Origin: WLMZ01 sp043753895
Lineage (GTDB): Bacteria > Actinomycetota > Acidimicrobiia > Acidimicrobiales > Ilumatobacteraceae
Assembly: GCA_043753895.1 (NCBI GenBank)
Contig: JAYUWK010000163.1
Coordinates: forward strand, 3,941 to 67,940
Direction: 5' to 3'
Length of the DNA: 64,000 nucleotides
A program made the translations under genes and the position numbers. The stretch's first letter is position 1. Every line of letters starts with the position of its first letter. Shown here one piece after another: positions 27,025 through 35,317 of this stretch. The notes beneath the pieces were generated by a model. That model saw nothing but the letters and a program-made list of their open reading frames with translations, made no database searches and was not told the origin of the DNA.

Positions 27025-27846
27025 CTAGCCGACGTCGTGCCACGCCGAGAGGCGCTGCGCGCTGTCATCGCCGGGCAGCGGGAGCTGACAGATCACGCGC
27101 AGGTGTGGCCACTCGGATGGGATCATCTGCTGGTACTCGAAGGTCAGCTCGCCCGCCCGCGGGTGGCGATAGCGGCGCAACCGCGTCTGGAATCCGGCAA
27201 CGTCGTGTTGGGGCCACCAGGCGGCGAACTCGGGGCTGCAGGCGAAGAGTCGCTCGATGAGATCGATCACTACCGGGTCTGCCATCAGCAGCGTTGTGCT
27301 TGCCCGGAACTCAGCGAGGGTCCTGCGCGCGCGGTCGTCCCAATCGACGATCAGCGCTCGTGCCGTGGGTTCGCAGAACATCACCCAGAGCAGGTTCTGT
27401 TCCTCAACGTGGAGTTCCTTCAGCATCGGATAGAGCTTGTCCTGCGCGGTATTGCAGGCCACGTACTCCCAGCGCGGCCCGAGGACATATGCAGGCGATG
27501 GCGCCATCGAGGCAATGAGACGGATGATGGCGTCGGGCGCCTCGACCGTGCGTTCAACCGGTTCGGGGGTGTCGCCACTGGCCAACGCGAGGAGGTGTGA
27601 CCGGCCTGCCTCGTCGAGACGAAGGGTTCTTGCAAGTGCAAGTAACACGTCGCGCGATGCGTTGATGCGGCGACCCTGTTCGAGCCAGGTGTACCAGGTG
27701 AGCGACACGCCGGCGAGCAGTGCGACCTCCTCGCGGCGTAGGCCGGGTGTGCGACGTCGGGGGCCGACAGGGAGGCCGACCTCGCTGGGTGGCAGGGCTT
27801 CACGGCGCGCCCGCAGAAACTCCCCCAACTCGGCGCGACGATCCAT
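27025..27846 (-). CDS. XRE-family regulator with MmyB-like ligand-binding domain
   Basis: DNA-binding regulator of 273 residues. The N-terminal helix-turn-helix reads RTPGLRREEVALLAGVSLTW followed by YTWLEQGR, the hallmark of the MmyB-like subgroup. The C-terminal domain (PSPAYVLGPRWEYVACNTA, then CEPTARALIVDWDD) matches the MmyB ligand pocket, which in a solved relative holds a fatty acid. The gene stands directly upstream of operator 3 and the acyl-CoA operon, so it might sense acyl compounds. XRE proteins do not normally read 17-bp TetR-style palindromes, so it is not assumed to bind operator 3. Confidence 0.88.
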   Translation of the reverse strand: MDRRAELGEFLRARREALPPSEVGLPVGPRRRTPGLRREEVALLAGVSLTWYTWLEQGRRINASRDVLLALARTLRLDEAGRSHLLALASGDTPEPVERTVEAPDAIIRLIASMAPSPAYVLGPRWEYVACNTAQDKLYPMLKELHVEEQNLLWVMFCEPTARALIVDWDDRARRTLAEFRASTTLLMADPVVIDLIERLFACSPEFAAWWPQHDVAGFQTRLRRYRHPRAGELTFEYQQMIPSEWPHLRVICQLPLPGDDSAQRLSAWHDVG

Positions 27847-27933
27847 GGTGGCTATTCGATCAGAGATTGAGCCGCGGAGCGAAGGTATTGGCTGGTACTG
27901 GCGGCACCTGCCAATCCACCAGTGCAGGCGTGC

Positions 27934-30210
27934 TCAGATCGGCACGGTCTCGTTATCCGCCGGAACGTAGTTGTGGCAGGGCTCGCCGCGCAGCGATCCG
28001 CACGGCGCAAACGTGCCCGGCACGCTGATGCCTGGGACCACCGGCAACACGATGGCCGACGGGCGTGCAGCATCGTGGGCGATGGTGACGGTCTCGCCCT
28101 TGCTCAGTGTCTCGAATTCCCACACGGCGCGGCTGTTGCCGGGAGCGTCGATGGTGATGCGAATCTGGCTGCCGGCACGGAAGGCGTATGCGAACGGGAA
28201 GATCTCCAGTCGCACCGGCGTGAATTCGTCGGCAGGTAGCGGTGCGGCATCGGCCCGTGCGTGTGTCTGTACCGGCAACACGTCGGTGCTCTTGGCCGTA
28301 TCGAGGGCGCGGTGCGACGCACGAAGCCAACCGGTCTGGATGTACATCTCGGTGCCATCGGGACGCACCTCGGTGATGGTCACCTCGAGGTCGGTATCGG
28401 GCGCAGAGGACTTGATCCACAGATCGGCTGAGCCGGTGCCGACCACGACGGTGTCCTCCTTCAGCGGCGGTGTTGCATAGGCAACGCCGGTGCCGGATGG
28501 GATGGAACGCCAGTCGTACACGACATCGGCGCTCCACACCTTGTTGCTGCGCCCGCCCGGGTAGAAGGCCTTCGGAAGTGCGGTGGGGTCGGCCTTGTAC
28601 GAGTCGGCCGTACCGGTGGTCTGCTTCTGTGTCGCCAGCAGTCCCTTGTCACCCAAGAACCATGTGGTGGACTTCGCCGTCGGAACCGGCCATGCGGGGA
28701 AGCTCGAGATCCAGCGCGGCAGCGGACCGCTGGCAACCGTTTGATCTGACGCACCCTGTTCGAAGAGAACGCGAACGGGTGGCTCGGACTCGAACGCCGA
28801 GAGCGATTGCTCATAGGTCATCCCGGCAAAGCGGTCCGCGGGCGCGGCGGGCGCAACGGTGCGGTAGATCGATGGCACCAAGACGGGCAAGATCACCCCG
28901 AGCGCCGCAAGTGTGGGGGTCTTCTTGGCAACGTAGAGCGAGTAGAACTCGGCCATCCGTGCCAATGTCGTGGGGTTCAACGACTCCGTGTGCAGACCGT
29001 TGGCGAGATCGACATAGAGATGCTTGGTGCCCGTAAAATTCTTGATCATGTCGGGGAAGTGCGCGCCGGTCTGTTCGTCTTGCCACGCACCGGCCAGGAA
29101 TACCGGCACCGTGATCTTGTTGACGAACGTGGCGGGTGCGTACTGATCGGCAATAGCCGGATCGTAGAAGTCGTTCTGACGAGCGAGTGCGACGAAATCG
29201 GGGTTCTGGAGACGCAGCTTCTGGTTCCCGGCGCACACCGTGTCGCCACCATCGGCCCGTTCTTTGGTCCACTTCTGGCCGTAAATCTTCGCGGCGTCGA
29301 AACGCTCCTGCAGGAACGGTGCGGCGAACCCGTTGTTGAGGATGCCGCCGGGATAGCCGGTAGCGCGATAGGCGTCGTCGAGCACACTCAGCGGAGCGAT
29401 GGCTTCGAGGCTCGGCGGATTGGTCGACGCTACGAACAGCTGCGAGATGCCGGGGTACGAAATGCCACCCATCGCCACCTTGTGGTCCATCACCCACGGT
29501 TGTGCGGCGACCGCTTCGATGGCGTCGTAACCGTCTACGACCTGCGCCCGCTCGAAGAACTGGAACGAACCCCCGCTGCACCCGCTGCCGCGCATGTTCA
29601 CACCCGCGTAGGCGTAGCCGAGCGCGTTGAACAACAGGCCAAACGTGGTGTTCGCTGGGTTGCTGGGGTCGTAGCCGGAGTACTCCACAACGGTGGGGTA
29701 GGGACCCTTGTCGGCCGGGCCGGGCAACATCACGTTCACGCTGAGGGTGGTGCCATCCCGCGTGGTGAGGTAGCCGAAGCCGCCTGCGGGCAGCTTCTGA
29801 GCGGAGTAGAACGATGCGCTCGGCACCTTCGATTCGTCGAACACATCGGCAGGTTCACTGGCTGTTGCGGTCGGGCCTGTGGTGCGCACCGTGTACGAAC
29901 CGGACTTCATTTCACGCAGCAGGAAAGACCCCTGTTCGTCCACCTTGCCGCCTCCGGCAACGGTGCCGTCGGCGCCGACGACCTCGAGCACGTCGCCAGA
30001 AGTTGCCCCGAGCACGGCGAGTTGATTCATTCCGGGCTGCACGGTGAAAGTTGCAGGTGGCAGTTTCACCGACGTTGGAGCGGACGCCGTAGCGGATGGT
30101 GCTTGGCTGGCAGTCGATGCCGAGTTGTTGCTACTCGAGCATGCGGCGACGAACAGCGCCAGAACGACGGACGCGGCAATGACGGATTGAGATCTACGCA
30201 TGGCGGTCAT
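27934..30210 (-). CDS. CocE/NonD-type secreted lipoprotein hydrolase
   Basis: Predicted membrane-anchored serine hydrolase of the X-Pro dipeptidyl-peptidase/cocaine-esterase (S15) family, 758 residues. The lipoprotein signal ends LFVAAC and is followed by a Ser/Ala/Thr-rich linker. The nucleophile is in GGISYPGISQ, the acid probably in WQDEQTG and the histidine in NGLHTES. The C-terminal jelly-roll domain (WRSIPSGTGVAYATPPL, TGSADLWIKSSAPDTDLEVTI) is typical. A beta-rich region of about 100 residues between lipobox and hydrolase looks like a carboxypeptidase-regulatory-like domain. It may release acids or peptides outside the cell. Confidence 0.87.
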   Translation of the reverse strand: MTAMRRSQSVIAASVVLALFVAACSSSNNSASTASQAPSATASAPTSVKLPPATFTVQPGMNQLAVLGATSGDVLEVVGADGTVAGGGKVDEQGSFLLREMKSGSYTVRTTGPTATASEPADVFDESKVPSASFYSAQKLPAGGFGYLTTRDGTTLSVNVMLPGPADKGPYPTVVEYSGYDPSNPANTTFGLLFNALGYAYAGVNMRGSGCSGGSFQFFERAQVVDGYDAIEAVAAQPWVMDHKVAMGGISYPGISQLFVASTNPPSLEAIAPLSVLDDAYRATGYPGGILNNGFAAPFLQERFDAAKIYGQKWTKERADGGDTVCAGNQKLRLQNPDFVALARQNDFYDPAIADQYAPATFVNKITVPVFLAGAWQDEQTGAHFPDMIKNFTGTKHLYVDLANGLHTESLNPTTLARMAEFYSLYVAKKTPTLAALGVILPVLVPSIYRTVAPAAPADRFAGMTYEQSLSAFESEPPVRVLFEQGASDQTVASGPLPRWISSFPAWPVPTAKSTTWFLGDKGLLATQKQTTGTADSYKADPTALPKAFYPGGRSNKVWSADVVYDWRSIPSGTGVAYATPPLKEDTVVVGTGSADLWIKSSAPDTDLEVTITEVRPDGTEMYIQTGWLRASHRALDTAKSTDVLPVQTHARADAAPLPADEFTPVRLEIFPFAYAFRAGSQIRITIDAPGNSRAVWEFETLSKGETVTIAHDAARPSAIVLPVVPGISVPGTFAPCGSLRGEPCHNYVPADNETVPI

Positions 30211-30306
30211 TGTGGCATCAGTGCGTGGCCAACGAGGTGTCGCGGCGGCCGCGCGTTTTGCACAATCGACACAGGCACAGCGGCCGCGATCGGGCAGACT
30301 GAAGCC

Positions 30307-31401
30307 GTGCCCGATCTCGATCTAATGCTCGCCGACCTTGCGACCCTGGTGAACGTGGAGTCGCCGTCGCGCGACCTCGGTGCTCTCGCTCAGTCGGCCG
30401 CCACACTCGCGGGTCTGATCGAACAACGACTCGGCGGTAGCGCAACCATCATCGAGTCTGCGGCGGGTTCGCACGTGCACTGGTCAGGTAGCGGCGAGCC
30501 GAAGGTGCTGGTGCTCGGTCATCACGACACGGTGTTTCCCATCGGTTCGCTCGCAGCGCGACCATTTACCGTGGCCGATGGCAGGGCCAGCGGGCCTGGC
30601 GTATTCGACATGAAGGCAGGCATCGTGCAAGCCATCCACGGCCTCGCCGGCCTGACTGATCGCAGCGGCGTGGAGCTGCTGCTTTCTGCCGACGAGGAAA
30701 CAGGTTCGCACCATTCGCGTGTGTTCATCGAAGAACGTGCGCTTGTCAGCGGTGCGGTCTTGGTGCTCGAACCAAGCGCCGATGGTGGGGCGTTGAAGAT
30801 TGCACGCAAAGGCACAGGCACATTCGAACTGCTGGTGCACGGTCGTGCCGCGCACGCAGGTCTCGAACCGGAGAAGGGGGTCAACGCAGTCGTCGAAGCG
30901 GCCCATCAGATCCTCGACATCATCACGTTTGCCGATACGACGACCGGCACCACCGTGACGCCCACCATGGCCAGGGCCGGCACCGCTGACAACGTGGTTC
31001 CAGCGCTCGCCACCATCACCGTCGATGTTCGTGTCGAAGCCGCTGGCGAGAAGGAGCGCATCGAAGCTGCAATGGCGGCGTTGCAGCCCTGTCTCGCCGA
31101 CTCACGGCTCGAACTACGTGGCGGGATCAATCGTCCGCCGATGCCAGCGTCCGCAAGTTCGTGGCTGTTCCCGCTGGCCGAGCAGGTGGCTGCAGAACTC
31201 GGACTACCGGCACTGACCGGTGTTGCCGTCGGGGGTGGCTCCGATGGCAACTTCACCGCAGCCGTCGGTGTCGCAACACTCGACGGTCTCGGTGCGGTTG
31301 GTGGAGGCGCTCATGCCGATCACGAGTACGTCGACGTGGACACCATGCCCGACCGTGCACGCCTGATCGGCGGCATCGTTGCCGCGCTGCAGAAGCGGTA
31401 A
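30307..31401 (+). CDS. M20-family metallopeptidase (carboxypeptidase G2-like)
   Basis: Di-zinc amidohydrolase or peptidase of 364 residues. Ligand motifs in order are VLGHHDTVFP, GPGVFDMKAGI, SADEETGS with the catalytic Glu, and a late His in GGGAHADHEYVD. A dimerisation domain lies in the middle (GRAAHAGLEPEKGVNAVVEA). The GTG at 30307 stands six bases behind CAGACT, matching the leaderless pattern; the frame is open far upstream only because it is antisense to the lipoprotein gene. It probably trims N-acyl amino acids or small peptides. It converges with argG across three bases. Confidence 0.88.
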   Translation: MPDLDLMLADLATLVNVESPSRDLGALAQSAATLAGLIEQRLGGSATIIESAAGSHVHWSGSGEPKVLVLGHHDTVFPIGSLAARPFTVADGRASGPGVFDMKAGIVQAIHGLAGLTDRSGVELLLSADEETGSHHSRVFIEERALVSGAVLVLEPSADGGALKIARKGTGTFELLVHGRAAHAGLEPEKGVNAVVEAAHQILDIITFADTTTGTTVTPTMARAGTADNVVPALATITVDVRVEAAGEKERIEAAMAALQPCLADSRLELRGGINRPPMPASASSWLFPLAEQVAAELGLPALTGVAVGGGSDGNFTAAVGVATLDGLGAVGGGAHADHEYVDVDTMPDRARLIGGIVAALQKR

Positions 31402-31404
31402 CGC

Positions 31405-32730
31405 CTACTTGCCGCCTTCGAGTTCGAGCAATCCACCCGCACCCAAGGTGCCTGCGTTTCGGTAGACGTCGAGCTTGGCGCGGCTGTCTTCGATGTCGAG
31501 GTTGCGCATGGTCAGTTGTCCGATGCGATCGAGCGGGCCGAACGGTGCATCCACGACGCGCTCCATGCTCAGCCGCTCTGGTGCGTAGGTGAGGTGTGGT
31601 CCCGTGGTGTCGAGGATGGTGTAGTCGTCGCCGCGTCGCAGGCGCAACGTGACTTCGCCAGTGACGGCCGACCCGACCCAGCGCAGCAGTGCCTCGCGCA
31701 GCATGAGACTCTGTGGATCGAACCAACGACCCTCGTACAACAAGCGACCGAGGCGACGGCCCATGGTGCGATAGTTCTCCTGCGTGCCCTCGTTGTGGAT
31801 GCCGGTGATCAGGCGCTCGTAGGCGATGTACAACAGAGCCAGGCCGGGTGCCTCGTAGATGCCGCGGCTCTTGGCCTCGATGATGCGGTTCTCGATTTGG
31901 TCACTCATACCCAGACCGTGACGACCGCCGATGATGTTCGCGGCCAGCACGAGGTCGACCTGACTGGTGAACTCCTCGCCATTCAGCGTGACCGGCCACC
32001 CCTCGTGGAAGCCGATGGTGACGGTCTCGGCAGCGATGTCGATGTGTTCGCGGTAGTGAGCCACACCCATGATCGGCTCGACGGTGTCCATGCTCGTGCT
32101 CAGCTCTTCGAGCAGCTTGGCCTCATGCGTGGCACCCCAGATGTTGGCGTCGGTGCTATACGCCTTTTCCTTGCTGTCGCGGTACGGCAGCTTGCGCTGG
32201 ATCAGGAACTCGCTCATCTCGGCGCGGCCACCGAGTTCGCCGACGAAGGCCTCGTCGAGCCAGGGCTTGTAGACGCGTAGGTTCGGGTTCACCAGCAGGC
32301 CATAGCGGTAGAAGCGCTCGATGTCGTTGCCCTTGTAGGTGCTGCCGTCACCCCAGATGTCGACGCTGTCGTCTTGCATCGCACGCACCAGCAGGGTGCC
32401 GGTAACGGCGCGGCCCAACGGTGTGGTGTTGAAGTAGGTCTTGCCCGCCGTGGTGATGTGGAAGGCACCGCACTGCAGGGCCACCAGACCCTCGTGAACC
32501 AATTCGCTCCGGCAGTCGACGATACGGGCCAGTTCGGCGCCGTACTGCTTGGCGCGATCGGGCACGCCGGGGAGATCGTTTTCGTCCTGCTGGCCGAGAT
32601 CGGCCGTGTACGCGTACGGAAGTGCGCCCTTCTCGCGCATCCACGCAACCGCGGCCGATGTGTCCAGTCCGCCGGAGAAGGCAATACCCACTCGTTCTCC
32701 GACGGGCAGCGAGGTGAGCACCTTTGACAT
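31405..32730 (-). CDS. argG: Argininosuccinate synthase
   Basis: Joins citrulline and aspartate with ATP to form argininosuccinate in arginine synthesis; cytosolic, 441 residues. The ATP pyrophosphatase loop is IAFSGGLDTSAAVAWM. The length and segments such as DIWGDGSTYKGNDIERFYRY and SDQIENRIIEAKSRGIYEAP match the longer E. coli-type ArgG rather than the roughly 400-residue form common in actinobacteria. No other arginine gene is nearby, so it is an isolated copy. The start follows TACCGT-N8. Confidence 0.95.
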   Translation of the reverse strand: MSKVLTSLPVGERVGIAFSGGLDTSAAVAWMREKGALPYAYTADLGQQDENDLPGVPDRAKQYGAELARIVDCRSELVHEGLVALQCGAFHITTAGKTYFNTTPLGRAVTGTLLVRAMQDDSVDIWGDGSTYKGNDIERFYRYGLLVNPNLRVYKPWLDEAFVGELGGRAEMSEFLIQRKLPYRDSKEKAYSTDANIWGATHEAKLLEELSTSMDTVEPIMGVAHYREHIDIAAETVTIGFHEGWPVTLNGEEFTSQVDLVLAANIIGGRHGLGMSDQIENRIIEAKSRGIYEAPGLALLYIAYERLITGIHNEGTQENYRTMGRRLGRLLYEGRWFDPQSLMLREALLRWVGSAVTGEVTLRLRRGDDYTILDTTGPHLTYAPERLSMERVVDAPFGPLDRIGQLTMRNLDIEDSRAKLDVYRNAGTLGAGGLLELEGGK

Positions 32731-32736
32731 AGGCGC

Positions 32737-34722
32737 CTACGGTATCGACACCACAGCCCGCGTGCGACGCCGGATCAACAGCACCACACCCACGACGAGC
32801 AGCAGGAACACCAACAGTGCGAGGCCGCCCAGCAGGACACGGTTGCGGCCGACATCGTGACTGCCGTTCACTGCGTCGATGATCGCTGCCGATTTCGATC
32901 GCGCAAGCGCCGTGTTGCCCTGTTCGAACGCAGTCTTGGCATCGGCGAGATCGGCCTGCAGGTGCTCGCCGACCAGGCCAACCCTGTCGAACAGACCGTG
33001 CTCGGCGCTCTCGGCGGTGTTGGCGGCGACGAGCTGTTTGGCTGCGCTGACTTGATCATCAAGCTGGTGTTGGGCTGACTTCATGTCGGACTCGGCGGAC
33101 TCGTAGCTGCGCTGCAGCGTGGATGGCACCGTGATGTCGAGCGACTTCACGGTGCCGATGAGCTCGTCGCGTGTGCTCAACGCAGCGGTGGCTTCGAGAA
33201 TCAGCGTCTCGGCCTGAACGAACGTCCACTCGGCCATCGCGCGGCGCACCGCGAGCGGAGGCGCCCATCCGGTGCCAGCTACGGCCAATGCTGCGTAGTG
33301 GGTTCGCGCTGCCGCACGGGAGCGCATCTCGTCGGTCTGCGGTGCAGTGATCACGAAGCTGCTGAACAGGTCGTCGGCTGTGGTGGCGTCTCCCAACTGA
33401 TCGACAAGGTCGAGGAACCGCCGCCAATTGGTCGGTGTGTTGTCCGCTTCGGCCACGGCGTTGCCGACATAGGCAATGGTGTGCCTGGTGGCCGCAGCGA
33501 AGACGGCGCGCATCTTCTCGACTCCCACTTCGTCGACGAGTTGCTTGACCAGCGACCACGAGGCGTTGTACCCATAGGTCTCGGTGTCGTTCGCCCCGGA
33601 GGCGAGCAGCGGGTCGCCCCACTCGTTGAGCTTCACCGTTCCTGGCTCGTTCGCTGCGATCGCCTTTGGCGACTCAGAGGGGAGGCCAATCTGCGAGTTG
33701 GCCAGGTCGGAGTATTCCTGCGCTAAGCCCTCGTTCACCCATCGCTCGCTAAAGAGTGATGTGTTGAACCACGCATGCGACAGTTCGTGGATCATCACGT
33801 GAGCATCGAGTTCCTCGCCGATCTCGAGCTTGCGGGCCGTGGGGTTGAACCATCCCGCGTAGCCGTAGAGGTAGGGGGTGGAGGCCTCGCTCACGTCGAT
33901 GGAGCCGGTGAGCGGCCATGGCTGTCCGATGAGGTCCTTCAGCGCTGGCACGCCTCCGTCGATCTGCTGGTGCGTGAACGCCTTCCACTCGTCGTCGCCG
34001 GGCCATGAACGCAGCACGAAGTCGTGACCGTCGACGCTGATGTCGGCGCTCTCGAGCGCAGCGTCGTTGCGTGCCGCCACGAAGATGTTGAAGTCGTTGG
34101 GCTTGTCGATGTTGGTGGCCGTGTAGACGGTGTTGCCATCTTCGGACGTCTGCACCACGCCGCTACCGAGCTTGTCCACCGTGTACGCGGCAGGGACGAC
34201 AATTCGTACGGTGAGCTTGCCCGAGTCGGCAATGCCGTACGCGTTGAACGCGACATATGCCGCGTTAATTCGCGTCGGTCCGGCCGTGGAGCGCGGTGAT
34301 TGGCCCGTGATGTCGTACGTGACGATCACGTGGGCGTCCTCGCCGGAGTAGAGGTTGCCGACAAAGGCGATGCGCAGCCGGAAGTACTCGGCCGAACCGT
34401 CGATGGGCGCCGGCGTGAGCGCGAGTGAGCGCCCATTCTGCACGGCCACCGTATTGACGCCTCCCACCGGGAGCGGCAGCGAGAAGCTCTTGAAGTACGT
34501 GCGGTTGGTGACGTTGTTCGAGGTCGTATCAGGCACCACATTGGTGAAGGTCATGTCGGCCACCACATGCACGAGATCGCTGGTGGGATCGACGGTGTAG
34601 CCGTATACCGCCGCCACGGTGAGACCGCCCTCGGCAGCCACAGGCCTGGCGCTGGCGAGGCCGAGCGCCACCGGGACGAACGTGATACTGAGCAGCAGAC
34701 GGAGGCTGAGCCGTTTCTGCAT
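32737..34722 (-). CDS. Membrane-anchored M1-like gluzincin metallopeptidase
   Basis: Secreted, C-terminally anchored zinc peptidase of 661 residues. A signal peptide (LSLRLLLSITFVPVALGLASA) is followed by a beta-rich N-terminal domain. The zinc site HELSHAWF has the third ligand Glu 18 residues later in NEGLAQEYS. The final 40 residues contain one membrane helix (LLGGLALLVFLLLVVGVVLLI) and a basic tail. Only the core resembles aminopeptidase N. ATG 34722 was chosen at the signal peptide, six bases behind CAGACT. It diverges from the HxlR gene with 38 bases between. Confidence 0.82.
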   Translation of the reverse strand: MQKRLSLRLLLSITFVPVALGLASARPVAAEGGLTVAAVYGYTVDPTSDLVHVVADMTFTNVVPDTTSNNVTNRTYFKSFSLPLPVGGVNTVAVQNGRSLALTPAPIDGSAEYFRLRIAFVGNLYSGEDAHVIVTYDITGQSPRSTAGPTRINAAYVAFNAYGIADSGKLTVRIVVPAAYTVDKLGSGVVQTSEDGNTVYTATNIDKPNDFNIFVAARNDAALESADISVDGHDFVLRSWPGDDEWKAFTHQQIDGGVPALKDLIGQPWPLTGSIDVSEASTPYLYGYAGWFNPTARKLEIGEELDAHVMIHELSHAWFNTSLFSERWVNEGLAQEYSDLANSQIGLPSESPKAIAANEPGTVKLNEWGDPLLASGANDTETYGYNASWSLVKQLVDEVGVEKMRAVFAAATRHTIAYVGNAVAEADNTPTNWRRFLDLVDQLGDATTADDLFSSFVITAPQTDEMRSRAAARTHYAALAVAGTGWAPPLAVRRAMAEWTFVQAETLILEATAALSTRDELIGTVKSLDITVPSTLQRSYESAESDMKSAQHQLDDQVSAAKQLVAANTAESAEHGLFDRVGLVGEHLQADLADAKTAFEQGNTALARSKSAAIIDAVNGSHDVGRNRVLLGGLALLVFLLLVVGVVLLIRRRTRAVVSIP

Positions 34723-34760
34723 GCGGACAGTCTGACACGGCCGCCGAGTAGTCTGGCATC
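34723..34760. promoter_or_regulatory. Compact divergent leaderless promoter pair (gluzincin / HxlR)
   Basis: Minus-strand CAGACT (34729-34734) and plus-strand TAGTCT (34749-34754) each lie exactly six bases before a start codon. The 38-base gap leaves no room for leaders, and the two promoters must overlap upstream of their -10 boxes. Confidence 0.6.
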
Positions 34761-35228
34761 GTGAAACGCAGCAGCGTCGCCCATCTCGAGTGCTCGATCG
34801 CACAGACGCTCGAACTGGTCGGCGAATGGTGGACACTGTTGGTTCTGCGCAACATTTCCTTCGGTCAAGCCCGCTTCGAAGCCATTCAATTCGACCTCGG
34901 CATTGCCCGCAATGTGTTGTCCGATCGTCTGAGCACGTTGGTCGAGGAGGGCATCCTCGAAAAGGTCATGTATCAAGAGCACCCCCAGCGTTTCGAGTAT
35001 CGGCCCACCGAGAAAGGTCGAGACCTCATTGGTGTGCTGCTCGCGCTGATGGCATGGGGCGACAAGTGGGCGGCGCCCGATGGCAAGCCGATGCTGGTCA
35101 CCCATACCGACTGCGGACACGAGACCAACCCCACGGTTGCCTGTAGTCACTGCGGCGGCGAGTTGCAGTGGGGCCATACGCGCGTGCAGGCCGGACCGGG
35201 ACTGCACCGCCCGCTCAACACCCATTAG
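34761..35228 (+). CDS. HxlR-family winged-helix regulator with cysteine-bearing tail
   Basis: A 155-residue regulator. The HxlR core is clear: ECSIAQTLELVGEWWTLLVLRNI, then FDLGIARNVLSDRLSTLVEEGIL and YRPTEKGRDLIGVL. The C-terminal tail carries three cysteines, one in TDCGHE and two in ACSHCGGEL, which could bind zinc or an iron-sulfur cluster. It lies directly upstream of sufB on the same strand, making it a candidate local regulator of the suf genes; this is inference from position. The GTG start follows TAGTCT-N6. Confidence 0.87.
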   Translation: MKRSSVAHLECSIAQTLELVGEWWTLLVLRNISFGQARFEAIQFDLGIARNVLSDRLSTLVEEGILEKVMYQEHPQRFEYRPTEKGRDLIGVLLALMAWGDKWAAPDGKPMLVTHTDCGHETNPTVACSHCGGELQWGHTRVQAGPGLHRPLNTH

Positions 35229-35274
35229 TTGCATCTTTCTCGGCTCTGCCTGTGGCATCGCCCAGATAATTGTT

Positions 35275-35288
35275 ACTATGGCCGTAGT
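35275..35288. promoter_or_regulatory. suf element at sufB (ACTATGGCCGTAGT)
   Basis: An almost perfect palindrome 29 bases upstream of the sufB ATG. Its left arm overlaps TACTAT (35274-35279), the likely -10 box, so a bound factor would block transcription. The core CTAyGG...GTAG recurs before sufD and sufC2. Confidence 0.65.
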
Positions 35289-35317
35289 GGAAATTCCCCC
35301 ACGCAAAGGAAGCCCTG

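Noticed and set aside
27025..27846. Regulator of the TCTGACG regulon
   Set aside because: XRE/MmyB proteins do not usually read this type of palindrome, and operator copies lie far from this gene; position alone is not enough.
28807..30306. Long upstream extension of the M20 peptidase reading frame (500 codons)
   Set aside because: It is antisense to the clearly coding CocE-type lipoprotein gene and shows no peptidase similarity; the frame stays open because of high GC codon bias.
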